Positions 23,160 to 32,912 of a stretch of 34,683 nucleotides of DNA are shown one piece after another. Position 1 is the first letter of the stretch, and every line of letters begins with the position of its first letter. The notes beneath the pieces are model-generated. The model ran no database searches. It was not told where the DNA came from and saw only the letters and a program-made list of their open reading frames with translations. The position numbers and the translations under genes are program-made. Origin of the DNA: Bacteroidaceae bacterium (GTDB lineage Bacteria; Bacteroidota; Bacteroidia; Bacteroidales; Bacteroidaceae); contig JAGAAZ010000001.1 in the NCBI GenBank assembly GCA_017614895.1, forward strand, positions 1 through 34,683, read 5' to 3'.

Positions 23160-23954
23160 CTAGCTGCGCTTTCGCTTCGACTTTGAGGGCTTTTCATCCA
23201 GGCAGTTGTTGGTCCAGTTGCCTGCCAGCACCTGACCTGTGGGTGTGCGATAGACGCCATAGCCATGACGGACGCCATGATGGAAATGGCCTACATACAC
23301 AGCGCCATCCGTATAGAGATAAGTGCCTTCACCTTCGAACTGGGAAAGCACGAATGTTCCTTCGTACATAGCACCATTGGCATAGCGATAACAGCCATAG
23401 CCTTCCCTTTCGCCATTCACCCACTGACCGATGTACACATCACCATTGGCATAGGTGTAGGTGCCCTGTCCGTGTCGAAGGTCGTCGCGCCACTGACCCA
23501 TATACATGTCGCCAGTCTTGGCACGAAAGACGCCGAATCCTGTTCGTCGGTCATTCGCCCACTCGCCTTCGTACGTGTCACCATTCGACATGCGCAACAC
23601 ACCCTTTCCGTGCCTCATGCCCAGATGCCACTCTCCTTTGTAGGTGTTGCTTTTATCTACATAATAGGCTGCTCCTTCCTTCTCTTGCAACCCTTCATGA
23701 AAATAGCCTTGATATACATTGCCATCTGCCCATTGGTAGATGCCATATCCTTCGAATTTCCCGTCTCGGATTTCTCCCTTATAGACGTCACCGTTGGCGT
23801 ATTCAAACACCACGCTGGCTTCATCCTGAGCCCTCCTGATCTTCTTCGGTGCCTGATCTGTCACCTTGTATTTTGATTGCTCTGTCCCCACGTTTTGCGC
23901 CGCGACGGTGCCTGCCATCAGACAGACATAAAACAATATATAATATTTTTTCAA
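23160..23954 (-). CDS. Secreted MORN-repeat protein
   Basis: A 264-residue exported protein made of eight full MORN repeats and one partial. The start is a TTG at 23952-23954, which gives a normal signal peptide (KKYYILFYVCLMAGTVAAQ). Repeats run from about residue 53 to 250, each like GDVYKGEIRDGKFEGYG; typical copies are GDTYEGEWANDRRTGFG and GAVYVGHFHHGVRHGYG. The C-terminal tail is short and basic (KSKRKRS). MORN repeats form elongated beta-hairpin rods that mediate protein or lipid contacts; no catalytic function is visible. It is transcribed alone from the promoter at 24026-24057. No terminator is evident in the 20-base gap to mscS. Confidence 0.9.
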   Translation of the reverse strand: MKKYYILFYVCLMAGTVAAQNVGTEQSKYKVTDQAPKKIRRAQDEASVVFEYANGDVYKGEIRDGKFEGYGIYQWADGNVYQGYFHEGLQEKEGAAYYVDKSNTYKGEWHLGMRHGKGVLRMSNGDTYEGEWANDRRTGFGVFRAKTGDMYMGQWRDDLRHGQGTYTYANGDVYIGQWVNGEREGYGCYRYANGAMYEGTFVLSQFEGEGTYLYTDGAVYVGHFHHGVRHGYGVYRTPTGQVLAGNWTNNCLDEKPSKSKRKRS

Positions 23955-24025
23955 AATAAATTAAATAGTTTTAGGTAGAAATAGGTAATAATTGATTTTC
24001 TCACCTCTTTGTTTCAAAAGGCATG

Positions 24026-24057
24026 CAAAAGTATTAAGAATTCAGCGAACCAACAAA
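24026..24057 (-). promoter_or_regulatory. Promoter of the MORN-repeat gene
   Basis: On the minus strand TTTG (24054-24057) is followed after 20 bases by TACTTTTG (24026-24033). The leader to the TTG start at 23954 is about 65 bases. Confidence 0.65.
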
Positions 24058-24133
24058 TAATTGGACGAGAAAAACATCCTTTTCCACCAAAAGTGCCAAC
24101 CTTTTAGCCTACATCATCCTTACTTATGAGGAA

Positions 24134-24167
24134 TGAAAAATGTCCCCCATGATTACTGGAGGACATT
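24134..24167 (-). terminator. Terminator at the end of the SprA-GH43 unit
   Basis: On the minus strand AATGTCCTCC (24158-24167) pairs with GGGGGACATT (24139-24148) at 9 of 10 positions, followed by a TTTTT run (24136-24140). The left half of the stem lies in the last codons of the GH43-like gene and the stop codon is in the loop. Confidence 0.85.
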
Positions 24168-25199
24168 GAAGTGTTTTTCCAATTGCTTGTATTCTTTCTT
24201 GGTGAGCCGCATGAAACTACCGTGTTGTGGAGCTGTGACTCCTTCGATATCGACAGGATCGTGGAACCCTTTGAGGTATTCGTCCGTCTGGCAGATGCGA
24301 TAGTGCTTGGGGCGGTCGCTGTATTGGATGTATGCCACTCGCCAACCTTTCTCTCCGATGATTTGGAAGGCGCTGCTGCCCTCACATTTCTTGTTACCCT
24401 CGAAACTGACGAAGTCACTCTCGTCGGGTTCTGGCCAAGGTCCTGTGAGTTGGTCTGATTTTGTCTGGAAGATGCCTGGATGCCCACCTTCCTTCTTGAT
24501 GAGCATGTGGTATTTGTGGTCACTCTCCAAATAGTTGATGTCGGCATCGATGGTGGCATAGCCCCAGTCGAAGAGCACACGGGGCTTGGTCAGCTTGGTG
24601 AAGGTCTTGTCGGCATAGCTATACACCATGCGATCGTACTTGTCGTTTTCGTTGAAGCTCCAGATGGAGTAGTAGATGCAGTAGCCACCTTTCTCACCAT
24701 TCGGCCACACGTAGGCAGGATCCCAAAAGATTTGGGGTGCCCACACACGATTGATCTTGCTCCAGTCGGCAATGATGTCGGGACTCTCAGGGTCGCAGAA
24801 AATCTCGTTGCCTTTGCGGAAATCGAAAGTGGTGGATGTCCAGTGGATGAGATCATCGCTCTTCAGGAGGTTGATGCCATAGTTGTACCACTGCTTGCTC
24901 TTCGCCACGCACATATCGGTGGTGACCATCAGGTAGCCTTTGCCCGTGTCGGACTTGCGACACACGTAGGCATCACGCTGTCCACCCTCAATACCTGCCA
25001 GCTTTCCAGCATCCATAATGGCCTTGCCTTCGTTCAGGTCGTGGTAGTGAAGTCCGTCACGACTGAGTGCATAAGCCGTGAATTCACCATTATCGCTCAT
25101 GTGACAATAGAGATAGCCATAGGTGCCTTTCTGCAAGTTCTGGGCAGAAAGACTGAGGCTCAAGCCGCAGAGGGAAAGAAAAAGTGCTATTTTTTTCAT
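24153..25199 (-). CDS. GH43-like secreted glycosidase
   Basis: A 348-residue exported protein with a signal peptide ending near SLSAQ (residue 20) and one five-bladed propeller domain of the glycoside hydrolase 43 type. Such enzymes usually remove arabinose, xylose or galactose from plant polysaccharides. Supporting motifs are RVWAPQIFWDP (151-161), TIDADI (216-221) with Asp220 as a likely catalytic-site acid, and CEGSSAF with Glu273 as the likely proton donor. Asp76 in QRDAYVC may be the base. No lipobox or type IX tail is visible. It begins 20 bases after the sprA stop, so the two probably share a transcript. The exact sugar cannot be read from sequence. Confidence 0.82.
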   Translation of the reverse strand: MKKIALFLSLCGLSLSLSAQNLQKGTYGYLYCHMSDNGEFTAYALSRDGLHYHDLNEGKAIMDAGKLAGIEGGQRDAYVCRKSDTGKGYLMVTTDMCVAKSKQWYNYGINLLKSDDLIHWTSTTFDFRKGNEIFCDPESPDIIADWSKINRVWAPQIFWDPAYVWPNGEKGGYCIYYSIWSFNENDKYDRMVYSYADKTFTKLTKPRVLFDWGYATIDADINYLESDHKYHMLIKKEGGHPGIFQTKSDQLTGPWPEPDESDFVSFEGNKKCEGSSAFQIIGEKGWRVAYIQYSDRPKHYRICQTDEYLKGFHDPVDIEGVTAPQHGSFMRLTKKEYKQLEKHFNVLQ

Positions 25200-25219
25200 T
25201 AATGATATTGTAAATGGAA

Positions 25220-28200
25220 TTATCTTGTCAAAGAGAACTTCATGCTGACACCAAAGTCGGCAGTGGTGGTGGGGTAGGAGGATTGTGAGACGAGTGGCAC
25301 GTTGCGCTGCCAGTCGAGGAATCCTGAGAGGGTGAGGAGTCGGCTGAACGTGTAGTTGGCTGTCATATTCAGCGTGTATGCTGTTGCACCACCTGTGGCC
25401 GTTGTGATAGCTGTCTGAATGTTGCGATTGAGGGCATTCTGCATCCTGTACTTGAAGTTGACGTTCAGGTTGAGGTCGTGGCTCACCATGTTGCGTGTAT
25501 TGCGTGTGTTGGTGGTCGTCTTGGTGTCTTCTTTCTTGTTCTTCGACTTCGACTTGGACTTTCTTCCCTCGTTGCTCTGGATGGACTTGGCGCCAAACAG
25601 GTTGAGATCCTTGATCTTATAGCCCAGGGTGAAGGAGATGTCATCGGAGAAGTTCTCCGTGAGGGCGACACTGGTCATGGAGAGGTTGAGGGTGCGTACC
25701 TTATTATAGTCGAGTTTAGCCGTGAGGTCGTTGTTGAAGGTCATGCTGACACCGATGAGTGGCGAGAAGCCCTCGTTGATGCTGACGGTGGAGACGTTGT
25801 ACATGGACGATGGGATGGGGTTGCCTGTGGTGACATCCTTGATGAAGCCCCAGTCGTTCATGTATTCCATGAAGTTCGAGTAGGAGTTGTAGGCTCCGAC
25901 TGAATAGATGCTCTTGTAGGCGTGGTTGATGTTGAAGCTCTTGAAGTGATCTGCCAACCAAGGAGAGATCTTGGTGAGTCCGCTGTAGGTGAAGCTCCAG
26001 TTGGGCATCATTCTGCTGATGGCAGGGAAGATGTCGAGTGCAGTGGAGAGGGCATTTCCTCCGCAATAAGCAGAGAGGAAGGCAGGCACCATCACATCGG
26101 CTGAGTAGATGTCCACCCCACCATTGGCAGCATCGTATGGCTTTCCAGCCCATTCGCTACCAGCGCGTTGTGGATAGGTCGTGTTGGCATACTTGGCTTC
26201 CAAACGGCTCTGGATGATAGACAGGTTCTTGAGGAACTTGTCGAAGTGCTTCGAGTGGTAGTTGTTGTTGATGCTACCCCTTGACTCGAAGGCTGATCCA
26301 AACGAGATGACCGTCTGAGAGAACGAACCGCTCTGGGTGGCTGGCATACCCTCATACATGAACTGGATGCTGCGCGACTTGTTGATGGTGCGTGTGGCAG
26401 TGAGGTCAATCTTGAAGTCCTTGAAAGGTTCCAAGGTCGCTCTCAGCTGCAGGTCTTCCATCGTGGCCGTTGTGGCAGGAGTGGTGATGTTGGAGTCGTT
26501 CTGCATGAGCCATCCACGACGGGCTGCCTCGTCAATGTAGCCATCGCCCACAGCACCCAAGGCGAATGGAATGCCTGGGGAGAGGAGGCCGTCAAGACGC
26601 TTCTGACCAAAGGCATCACCCACCTCCGTACGGAAACCTGGCAGGGTGAGGGCATAGGTGTTGCGATAGGAGATGCTGGCGTTGCGCAGCATCATGAGTC
26701 CACGTGCGAAGACCTGTGAAGTCCTGTACCAGGAGAGGTCGTCGAGCGGACGTTTTGCCACCACGTTAATCTTAATCGGGATGGTGTCTTGGTTCTTCAC
26801 CTTGATGGTGTTGGCATCCACCTTCTTGAACTTCAGCTTATAGGTCTTGCCCTCTGCTGTTGTGGCACGCACGATGAGACGCTTGGAGTTCTGACCGTGC
26901 TTGACCTCCGTGCTGGTGGAGTCGTTGAGGGTCACTTCCTTGGTGAAGCTCTTGGACTTCTTGCTATCTGTATTCTTGTCGTTCTTGGCAGTGGTCTTCT
27001 TGGTGTCTTTGCTGTCTTTGGCATCTTTGTCCTCAGCCTCTGCATCGTCCGTCTTGGTCTTGGCGGTCGTACGAGCATTCTGAGTGGTTGTTCGACGTGT
27101 GGTGTCGTTGTTCTTCTTGGTGTTGCCAGAGAGTCGCTTCTCGGCATCCGCCAAGAACTTCCACTTCTTGTAGAGGGAGTCGAAGTTCAAACGACCATTG
27201 ATGTTGACCGTACGTTGAGTGGTGGCAGTATTGCCAAGTGACGTGCCATCCTCCAGCTCTGTACCTCGTGTCCAGTTGTAGTTGGCGTTATAAGTACCAT
27301 CGGCTGTGATCCAGTCGAAGATTGGAATCTTATTGATAGGCACCTGGTAAGAGCCGTTGAAGGTGCTGCGATAGGTGAGTGGACGTCCGAAGGAAGCGAG
27401 GCTTCGCTTGACAGAGTCTTTCCACACTTCATACTCGTCGGGGTAGAGGTGTTTGTTGACAATGACGTGTGGCTCCTCAATCTCAGCATGGGTGGAAGAG
27501 GTCCACGACATCTTGAGCGCCTTGAAGATGTCCCACTTGACCGTCAGGTCACGATTCCATAGAATCTGGTCGGAGAATATGACAGGCATCTTGGTGTCAG
27601 TATCGATGTCACGTTCCTGGAACTCGTAGTAGCTGCGCGTGAGGTCGGTATTGAACGAGAGACTTTGTGGCAACCATTGCAGGTTCTGTGCCTTCACGAT
27701 GTCGAGCCACTTCGACTTGCCCTTCAGGTTCTTGAAAGGCTCCAGCGGCTTGTACTTGGGGGAGTAGTTGTAGCCCAAGTTGAGACGCCAGTTCTCCTCG
27801 TTCTCATAGACGGTCGTCTCGCCTGTCTTGTAGCGCTGGCTGTAGCTGTAGCTGAAGGTGAAGTTGGCAGGGTCGTATGGCATAGGCTTGCGGCTCTGCA
27901 CGTTCGATCTCCAGTTGCTGAGCGACAGGTTCTTGTTCTTCACAATCGACTCTGTGAGATTGCTGAGGGAGTCGCGTGCCGTCTTGTTCTCGCACTCGTC
28001 GAGGGCATCCTTCAGGAGCATGTCGGTATCGAACGGATTGTATTTGGGTGAGAGCTTCTGCCAAGAGTAAGAGTAGTACAATGGGAGGTTCATCTTCCAC
28101 TTGTCGGGGAAGAACTTGCCCAGTTCCAGCTGTGTGGTGATGCTCCACTCGTAGAGGTTGTCGAGGCGACGCTCGTTCACTCTCTCTTCAAGACCACCGA

Positions 28201-31200
28201 AACCAGCTGTCTCCACGTGACCCGTCATGTTCAAAGAACCGAGGTCGGACATCTGCACATTGAGGTTACCCTGTGCCGCCCAACCACCTTCGTCCGTGAG
28301 GTCCTGCATACGGAGTTCGTTCACCCACACCTCCACATTGCCTGTGCGACGACCGTTGTTGCGCACACCAATCATCATGGTCTTCACTTCGCCCAATGAG
28401 GGGTTACCGATGACGCTCACCTTGTTGTTGGGACGGTTGCTGTCATAGGCGTAGTAGAGTTGTGTGTAGCTGGCTGTGCCATTCGCCTTTGCCTTGTTAC
28501 GCTCGTGCTTGAGGTTGGTGAAGGTGCTGAAGTCGATGTCCAGCATGTTCTCCTCAGGCCATACAGCCTTACAACCTTGGGCGGTGTAGGTGTCGTAGTG
28601 TCCAGCAGGCGTGAGTTTGAGTGGTATCTCGTATTCGTAGTAGTTGCTCTTGTAGTCGCTACCCAATCTGATGAAGAGGCTCATCTGGTTGTCTTGCAGT
28701 TCGGTGTCGCCCTCCATCGCATTGGCGTGAACAAACATCTGCAGGTGCTTGTAGTTGCGGAAGTCCATATTCATGGTCTTATACACAGCACGTGCGTCGC
28801 CTGTGGCAAGATTCTCCACTGTGAGCGCCAAAGCCTGTTCGTTCTGTTGTGAGAGCTGGGGCTGTTGAGGATCCAGCACACGGGTGATGCCTGGAGGCAG
28901 GACGTAGTTGACTGGAGTCTTGTCGTTGTTCTCCTCGATGTTGACGGCTGAAGGCACGATGCTTCCACTCACACTGGGCTTCTCACCTGTGTAGAGGGTT
29001 TGGGTGTAGTTGCGCCATTCACCTTCCACCAGATCGAGGTTGGCCAGACGCACTACAATGGGCTCTTCGAAGCCTGTCATGTAGAGACGCATGAAGCGGA
29101 TGCTGGAGAAGTCGCTGATGGTACCCTCCTTGCTTTCAAACTCATCTACAGGAATGCGGAACTGGTACCAGGTGGCACTCTCCTTCTTGCCGTTGCGGAG
29201 TCCGACGGTGGTCTCACGCGAATCCACGATGTAGTTGCGACCTACAATCATGTCTTGTGGACGGAGGCTGACGTGATACTCGTAGAAGTTCTCGTACTCG
29301 TTCATCGTATAGTCAGAGTTCACATCTTCTGCATCAGGTGTGCTCTTATAGGCAGTGGAGTAACGCTCTCCCGATCCGCTGCTGTTGGGCGAGTTGCCTT
29401 CAGGAGAGTTGATGTACTTGTATCGGTCGAGGATGGACGTGCGAGCTGCATCGAAGTCGCTGCCTCGGAAGTAGTGGTAGTCGTCACCAGCAGGGTCTTC
29501 GAAGATGGAGTCGTAGGCGGCTGTGCTCACCTTACTCTTGATGGCATTGAGGTAGTCAGCATAGATGCCAAAGGAACGCTCATCCACGTCGGAGAGACCG
29601 TTCAAACCAATATCCTGCTTGGGACGGGCACCACTCTCGTTGGAGAAGGAATAGACCACTGACTTCTCGCTGGGCACACGTCCCCAGAGGGTTTCCACAT
29701 AGGTGGAGGCAGCGCTGACAGGCATACCGCTCTCGTAGGCTTTCTTTCCGTCCTTCAGCACATCCTCGCTGACATCACCCAAGTTGAAATAGAGGTCACC
29801 ACCATAGCGACGATCATCCTTCGTGTAGATGAAGGGGTCGAGCATCCAGAACTCGATGTACTGGATGTTGCTCGCCTCGAAGTCGCTCATGTCCACTTTC
29901 CTCATCATACCGCCCCAACGCTTCTTGGGGTCGTTCAGATGACCATTGACATCCACATCCGTATCGAGGTTATAAGGACCACGCTCAGTGGGGTAGTAAG
30001 CCAGATTGAGGATGTCCAACGTGTTGCTCTCACCAGAGTTGGTGTCGCGATTGGGATAGACCTCACGGATATAGACCTCACGTGCATAGTGGTTGGACAA
30101 TTGTTCGATGTCGCTCTTGATGTGGCTGGGGGTCAGCGAAGAAGAACGACGGGTGAAAAGCGGGTCGATGTTGTACCATGCCAGACGGGCACGATTGTAA
30201 CCATACTTCACGTCGTTGGTCAATTTGCCATATTCCAGATGGGATGGGGTGGAGGACAGCATCCATTCCTTTGGATTGCTCACGCTGTGTGGCTTTTTGG
30301 TGCTCTCAAAGTCATCGAGATAGGAGGCGCTGCCCTGTGTGTTATTAGCTGTACCAGCCTTGAGTTGGGCATATTCACCCGTGAAGGAGATGCTGGAAGG
30401 AGCGCTGAGGTTGAGGAGTGGCAACTTGTCCAGCATGTTGGTGAGCCATTGCGAGTTCTGTTTCCAATTTACATGGAAGCCCCACAACATGTTGTTCAGT
30501 GGCTCGCTGCCCATAGCGACTTTCGAGGTGATGGGCTTCTCCGTCACTTTCATGAACGTACCACCGATGTTGAAGTTCTTGGAGAAGTCATAATCCCAGT
30601 TCACACCCAGCATCGTCTTGCGCATGAAGGAGAAACCATCATGGTTTTCCACACTGACGCTGACATTGGTGCCGGCATCGATGATGCTCTGATTGATGAT
30701 TCTCACGATTCCGCTGGAGTAGTCCACGCTATAGTCGGTGCCTTCAGTCAGTGTCACACCACCAGCCGTCACCACCACCGAACCAGGGGTGATGCCAGCT
30801 CCAATCTGGATTTCACTGCCGCTGGTGGCTTTGTATTCACCTGTCAGCGTGAACTTGTTCTTCTCTGCAATCTGTTTCGCCACCGTCTTGGTCGAGTCGT
30901 ACAGCTCATCGTAGCAATACTTGTCAGCGAGGTCGTCATCGCCGAGTTTCTTTCGCAACCAATCACCAAAAGGCTCTGCCACAGGGAAGATGACATGACC
31001 CGTCTGAGACAGGATGGTGTAGCCCTCGATATAGTCGAAACGACCATTTGGATTCGTCTTCTGGTTATCATCCAGTCGGTCGAGGTTCAGCATCTTCAAC
31101 AGCGTGGTCTGCTTGAATGGCTCTTCTGGAATGTAGCTGAGCTTCACACCTGTCGTGTCACTCAGGTATTTGATGTCCATCTTGAACTTCTCTCGCTGCA

Positions 31201-32782
31201 CCGACAAGGCCTTCAGACTATAGATGTTTTTCATCATTAAGTCCCAGTTGGCGATGTGAGGAGATCCAGAGGTGTTCTTCAACAGCTTCACGAACAGCGC
31301 CTTGTCGTTGTCCTTCTGGTCAGCAGAGAATTCACCCACCTGATAGGTCTGTCCGTTATAGGTGTATTCGTAAGCCACTGCCAACACCTGATTGGCTTGG
31401 AGGGCAGTCTTCAGGCTAATATAGCCCAAGTGCTTGTTCAGCGTATATTCAGAAGAGGAGAGCAGACGTGCGTTCTCCACCTTCTCATATTCAATACCAC
31501 CTGTCATCACAGGGTCGAGCACAGTGCTCGTCTGGTCCATGTTGCGGGCATCGACGTAGGTGCCCACCATATTGCCATACAGCTTGTTGCTCTCGTTGCT
31601 GGGGATATCCAGCCCAGCACCAGCCCATCTGCTGTTACCAAGCTTGATGCCTTCCGCCAGATCCACCAGACCGACGATGTTACGGGTGTTGGTTGTCTGT
31701 CCACCCGTGTTGGTCAACCACACCTCAATGCGATTGATGGTCACACCACTGGTGATGTTGGGCAGGGTGGAGCAAGCCTTGTCGTAGGAGTCGTGGAAAT
31801 AATGCGCCAAGAAGAAGTGGCGGTTTTCATCGTAGTCGTATGCCTGAATGTCATACGTGTTCAGTTGGCTACCTCCCCTGCTGCCTACAGTGGTCGATTG
31901 GGTCTTCTTCTGACTCGCCACCGTTTGGAGTCTCAAGCGTCCGAACTGCAGGTCTGTCCTGATACCAAACAGCACACTCGAACCCCTGATGAGGCTCGAG
32001 TTGGTGGGGAAGGAGACATTACCAGCCTCCACCAATTTCACGATGTCGTCTTCCTTGCCTTGATAACTCAGTTTCAGGTTCTTGGCATCGATGTCGAAGG
32101 TTGCTTCCGTGTTGTAGTTGATGTTGAAATTCATGCGGTCACCCACCTTCGCATCCACGTTCATGTTGATCTTCTCGTCGAAGTCAAATTGCCTCGTCAC
32201 ACGATTGCGTTCAGACAGGGACGGGTTGTCGATGAACTTGTAGTTGTAGCCGAATTTTATCTCTGCACTACCTCGTGTTGAGATTTGCACGCCGCCAGGG
32301 CCGAAAATCTTCTCGGCAGGTCCCAAGTCGAAGTGCATGTTGGTGAAGTCGAACTTTTCCTTACCCTTCGTGGTGAACAACGAGTCGTTTCTGGTCTTGA
32401 AATAATTCCTGAACGACTTCTGTTCCGACCACAGCATGAACTCCTCTGGCGTCATCAGCCAGGGTTGGCTCAGGAAGTTGTCACCCAACTTCGTGCCTAC
32501 CTTGTATAAGCCTGATTTTTCGTCATATACGGCTGTGTCAGCCTTCAAGTTGTCGGGGTCTTGCAAGTCCAAAGAAAACTCCTCTCCATGCAAATCGTTC
32601 GGATAGTTCGTCTTCTTCACTTTAATGGTGTCGCCTGATGCGACCTCCTGATTCAACGCATCCTTTTGCTCAGACACCACACGTAATGACGAGAATACAT
32701 GGCTATTGCTTACTTCTGCAATAGCACTTATGCTCGTCATTACCAATAAGATATATAATATATTTCGAAGTGTCTGCTTCAA
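25220..32782 (-). CDS. sprA: SprA, outer-membrane translocon of the type IX secretion system
   Basis: A 2520-residue protein, the size expected for SprA (Sov in Porphyromonas), which forms the very large outer-membrane barrel of the type IX secretion system and is also needed for gliding. The TTG start at 32780-32782 gives a signal peptide (KQTLRNILYILLVMTSISA). Family-like stretches are QPWLMTPEEFMLWSEQKSFR (~106-125) and GPGGVQISTRGSAEIKFGYN in the N-terminal part. The C-terminus ends on alternating beta strands and an Arg. Two low-complexity Lys/Thr/Asp-rich inserts stand out, at about 1884-1950 and 2402-2431. The reading frame is intact. The patatin-barrel gene lies 130 bases upstream and the GH43-like gene 20 bases downstream, all on the same strand. 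Confidence 0.95.
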   Translation of the reverse strand: MKQTLRNILYILLVMTSISAIAEVSNSHVFSSLRVVSEQKDALNQEVASGDTIKVKKTNYPNDLHGEEFSLDLQDPDNLKADTAVYDEKSGLYKVGTKLGDNFLSQPWLMTPEEFMLWSEQKSFRNYFKTRNDSLFTTKGKEKFDFTNMHFDLGPAEKIFGPGGVQISTRGSAEIKFGYNYKFIDNPSLSERNRVTRQFDFDEKINMNVDAKVGDRMNFNINYNTEATFDIDAKNLKLSYQGKEDDIVKLVEAGNVSFPTNSSLIRGSSVLFGIRTDLQFGRLRLQTVASQKKTQSTTVGSRGGSQLNTYDIQAYDYDENRHFFLAHYFHDSYDKACSTLPNITSGVTINRIEVWLTNTGGQTTNTRNIVGLVDLAEGIKLGNSRWAGAGLDIPSNESNKLYGNMVGTYVDARNMDQTSTVLDPVMTGGIEYEKVENARLLSSSEYTLNKHLGYISLKTALQANQVLAVAYEYTYNGQTYQVGEFSADQKDNDKALFVKLLKNTSGSPHIANWDLMMKNIYSLKALSVQREKFKMDIKYLSDTTGVKLSYIPEEPFKQTTLLKMLNLDRLDDNQKTNPNGRFDYIEGYTILSQTGHVIFPVAEPFGDWLRKKLGDDDLADKYCYDELYDSTKTVAKQIAEKNKFTLTGEYKATSGSEIQIGAGITPGSVVVTAGGVTLTEGTDYSVDYSSGIVRIINQSIIDAGTNVSVSVENHDGFSFMRKTMLGVNWDYDFSKNFNIGGTFMKVTEKPITSKVAMGSEPLNNMLWGFHVNWKQNSQWLTNMLDKLPLLNLSAPSSISFTGEYAQLKAGTANNTQGSASYLDDFESTKKPHSVSNPKEWMLSSTPSHLEYGKLTNDVKYGYNRARLAWYNIDPLFTRRSSSLTPSHIKSDIEQLSNHYAREVYIREVYPNRDTNSGESNTLDILNLAYYPTERGPYNLDTDVDVNGHLNDPKKRWGGMMRKVDMSDFEASNIQYIEFWMLDPFIYTKDDRRYGGDLYFNLGDVSEDVLKDGKKAYESGMPVSAASTYVETLWGRVPSEKSVVYSFSNESGARPKQDIGLNGLSDVDERSFGIYADYLNAIKSKVSTAAYDSIFEDPAGDDYHYFRGSDFDAARTSILDRYKYINSPEGNSPNSSGSGERYSTAYKSTPDAEDVNSDYTMNEYENFYEYHVSLRPQDMIVGRNYIVDSRETTVGLRNGKKESATWYQFRIPVDEFESKEGTISDFSSIRFMRLYMTGFEEPIVVRLANLDLVEGEWRNYTQTLYTGEKPSVSGSIVPSAVNIEENNDKTPVNYVLPPGITRVLDPQQPQLSQQNEQALALTVENLATGDARAVYKTMNMDFRNYKHLQMFVHANAMEGDTELQDNQMSLFIRLGSDYKSNYYEYEIPLKLTPAGHYDTYTAQGCKAVWPEENMLDIDFSTFTNLKHERNKAKANGTASYTQLYYAYDSNRPNNKVSVIGNPSLGEVKTMMIGVRNNGRRTGNVEVWVNELRMQDLTDEGGWAAQGNLNVQMSDLGSLNMTGHVETAGFGGLEERVNERRLDNLYEWSITTQLELGKFFPDKWKMNLPLYYSYSWQKLSPKYNPFDTDMLLKDALDECENKTARDSLSNLTESIVKNKNLSLSNWRSNVQSRKPMPYDPANFTFSYSYSQRYKTGETTVYENEENWRLNLGYNYSPKYKPLEPFKNLKGKSKWLDIVKAQNLQWLPQSLSFNTDLTRSYYEFQERDIDTDTKMPVIFSDQILWNRDLTVKWDIFKALKMSWTSSTHAEIEEPHVIVNKHLYPDEYEVWKDSVKRSLASFGRPLTYRSTFNGSYQVPINKIPIFDWITADGTYNANYNWTRGTELEDGTSLGNTATTQRTVNINGRLNFDSLYKKWKFLADAEKRLSGNTKKNNDTTRRTTTQNARTTAKTKTDDAEAEDKDAKDSKDTKKTTAKNDKNTDSKKSKSFTKEVTLNDSTSTEVKHGQNSKRLIVRATTAEGKTYKLKFKKVDANTIKVKNQDTIPIKINVVAKRPLDDLSWYRTSQVFARGLMMLRNASISYRNTYALTLPGFRTEVGDAFGQKRLDGLLSPGIPFALGAVGDGYIDEAARRGWLMQNDSNITTPATTATMEDLQLRATLEPFKDFKIDLTATRTINKSRSIQFMYEGMPATQSGSFSQTVISFGSAFESRGSINNNYHSKHFDKFLKNLSIIQSRLEAKYANTTYPQRAGSEWAGKPYDAANGGVDIYSADVMVPAFLSAYCGGNALSTALDIFPAISRMMPNWSFTYSGLTKISPWLADHFKSFNINHAYKSIYSVGAYNSYSNFMEYMNDWGFIKDVTTGNPIPSSMYNVSTVSINEGFSPLIGVSMTFNNDLTAKLDYNKVRTLNLSMTSVALTENFSDDISFTLGYKIKDLNLFGAKSIQSNEGRKSKSKSKNKKEDTKTTTNTRNTRNMVSHDLNLNVNFKYRMQNALNRNIQTAITTATGGATAYTLNMTANYTFSRLLTLSGFLDWQRNVPLVSQSSYPTTTADFGVSMKFSLTR

Positions 32783-32912
32783 GTTTCTACGTCTATTGTG
32801 TGAGGAATTTATCCTCTCTCTTACATATTTCTATCATCATAAACGTAGAAATCCCTACATTATTGTATTTATAGGGCAAAAAATGCAAGGCAGACCCTTA
32901 AATTAGTGCTGT
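32783..32912 (-). promoter_or_regulatory. sprA leader with a 9-base inverted repeat
   Basis: TTTCTACGT (32784-32792) and ACGTAGAAA (32843-32851) are perfect complements flanking a 50-base loop just before the sprA start. A possible promoter on the minus strand has a TTTTTTG run and, 19 bases later, TAGGGATT (32849-32856), which is only a partial match. The function is uncertain. Confidence 0.35.

Noticed and set aside
29939..32281. Long plus-strand ORFs (433 and 341 codons) opposite sprA
   Set aside because: They mirror the sprA reading frame; biased codon use in one strand leaves the opposite strand open. The products have no known fold.
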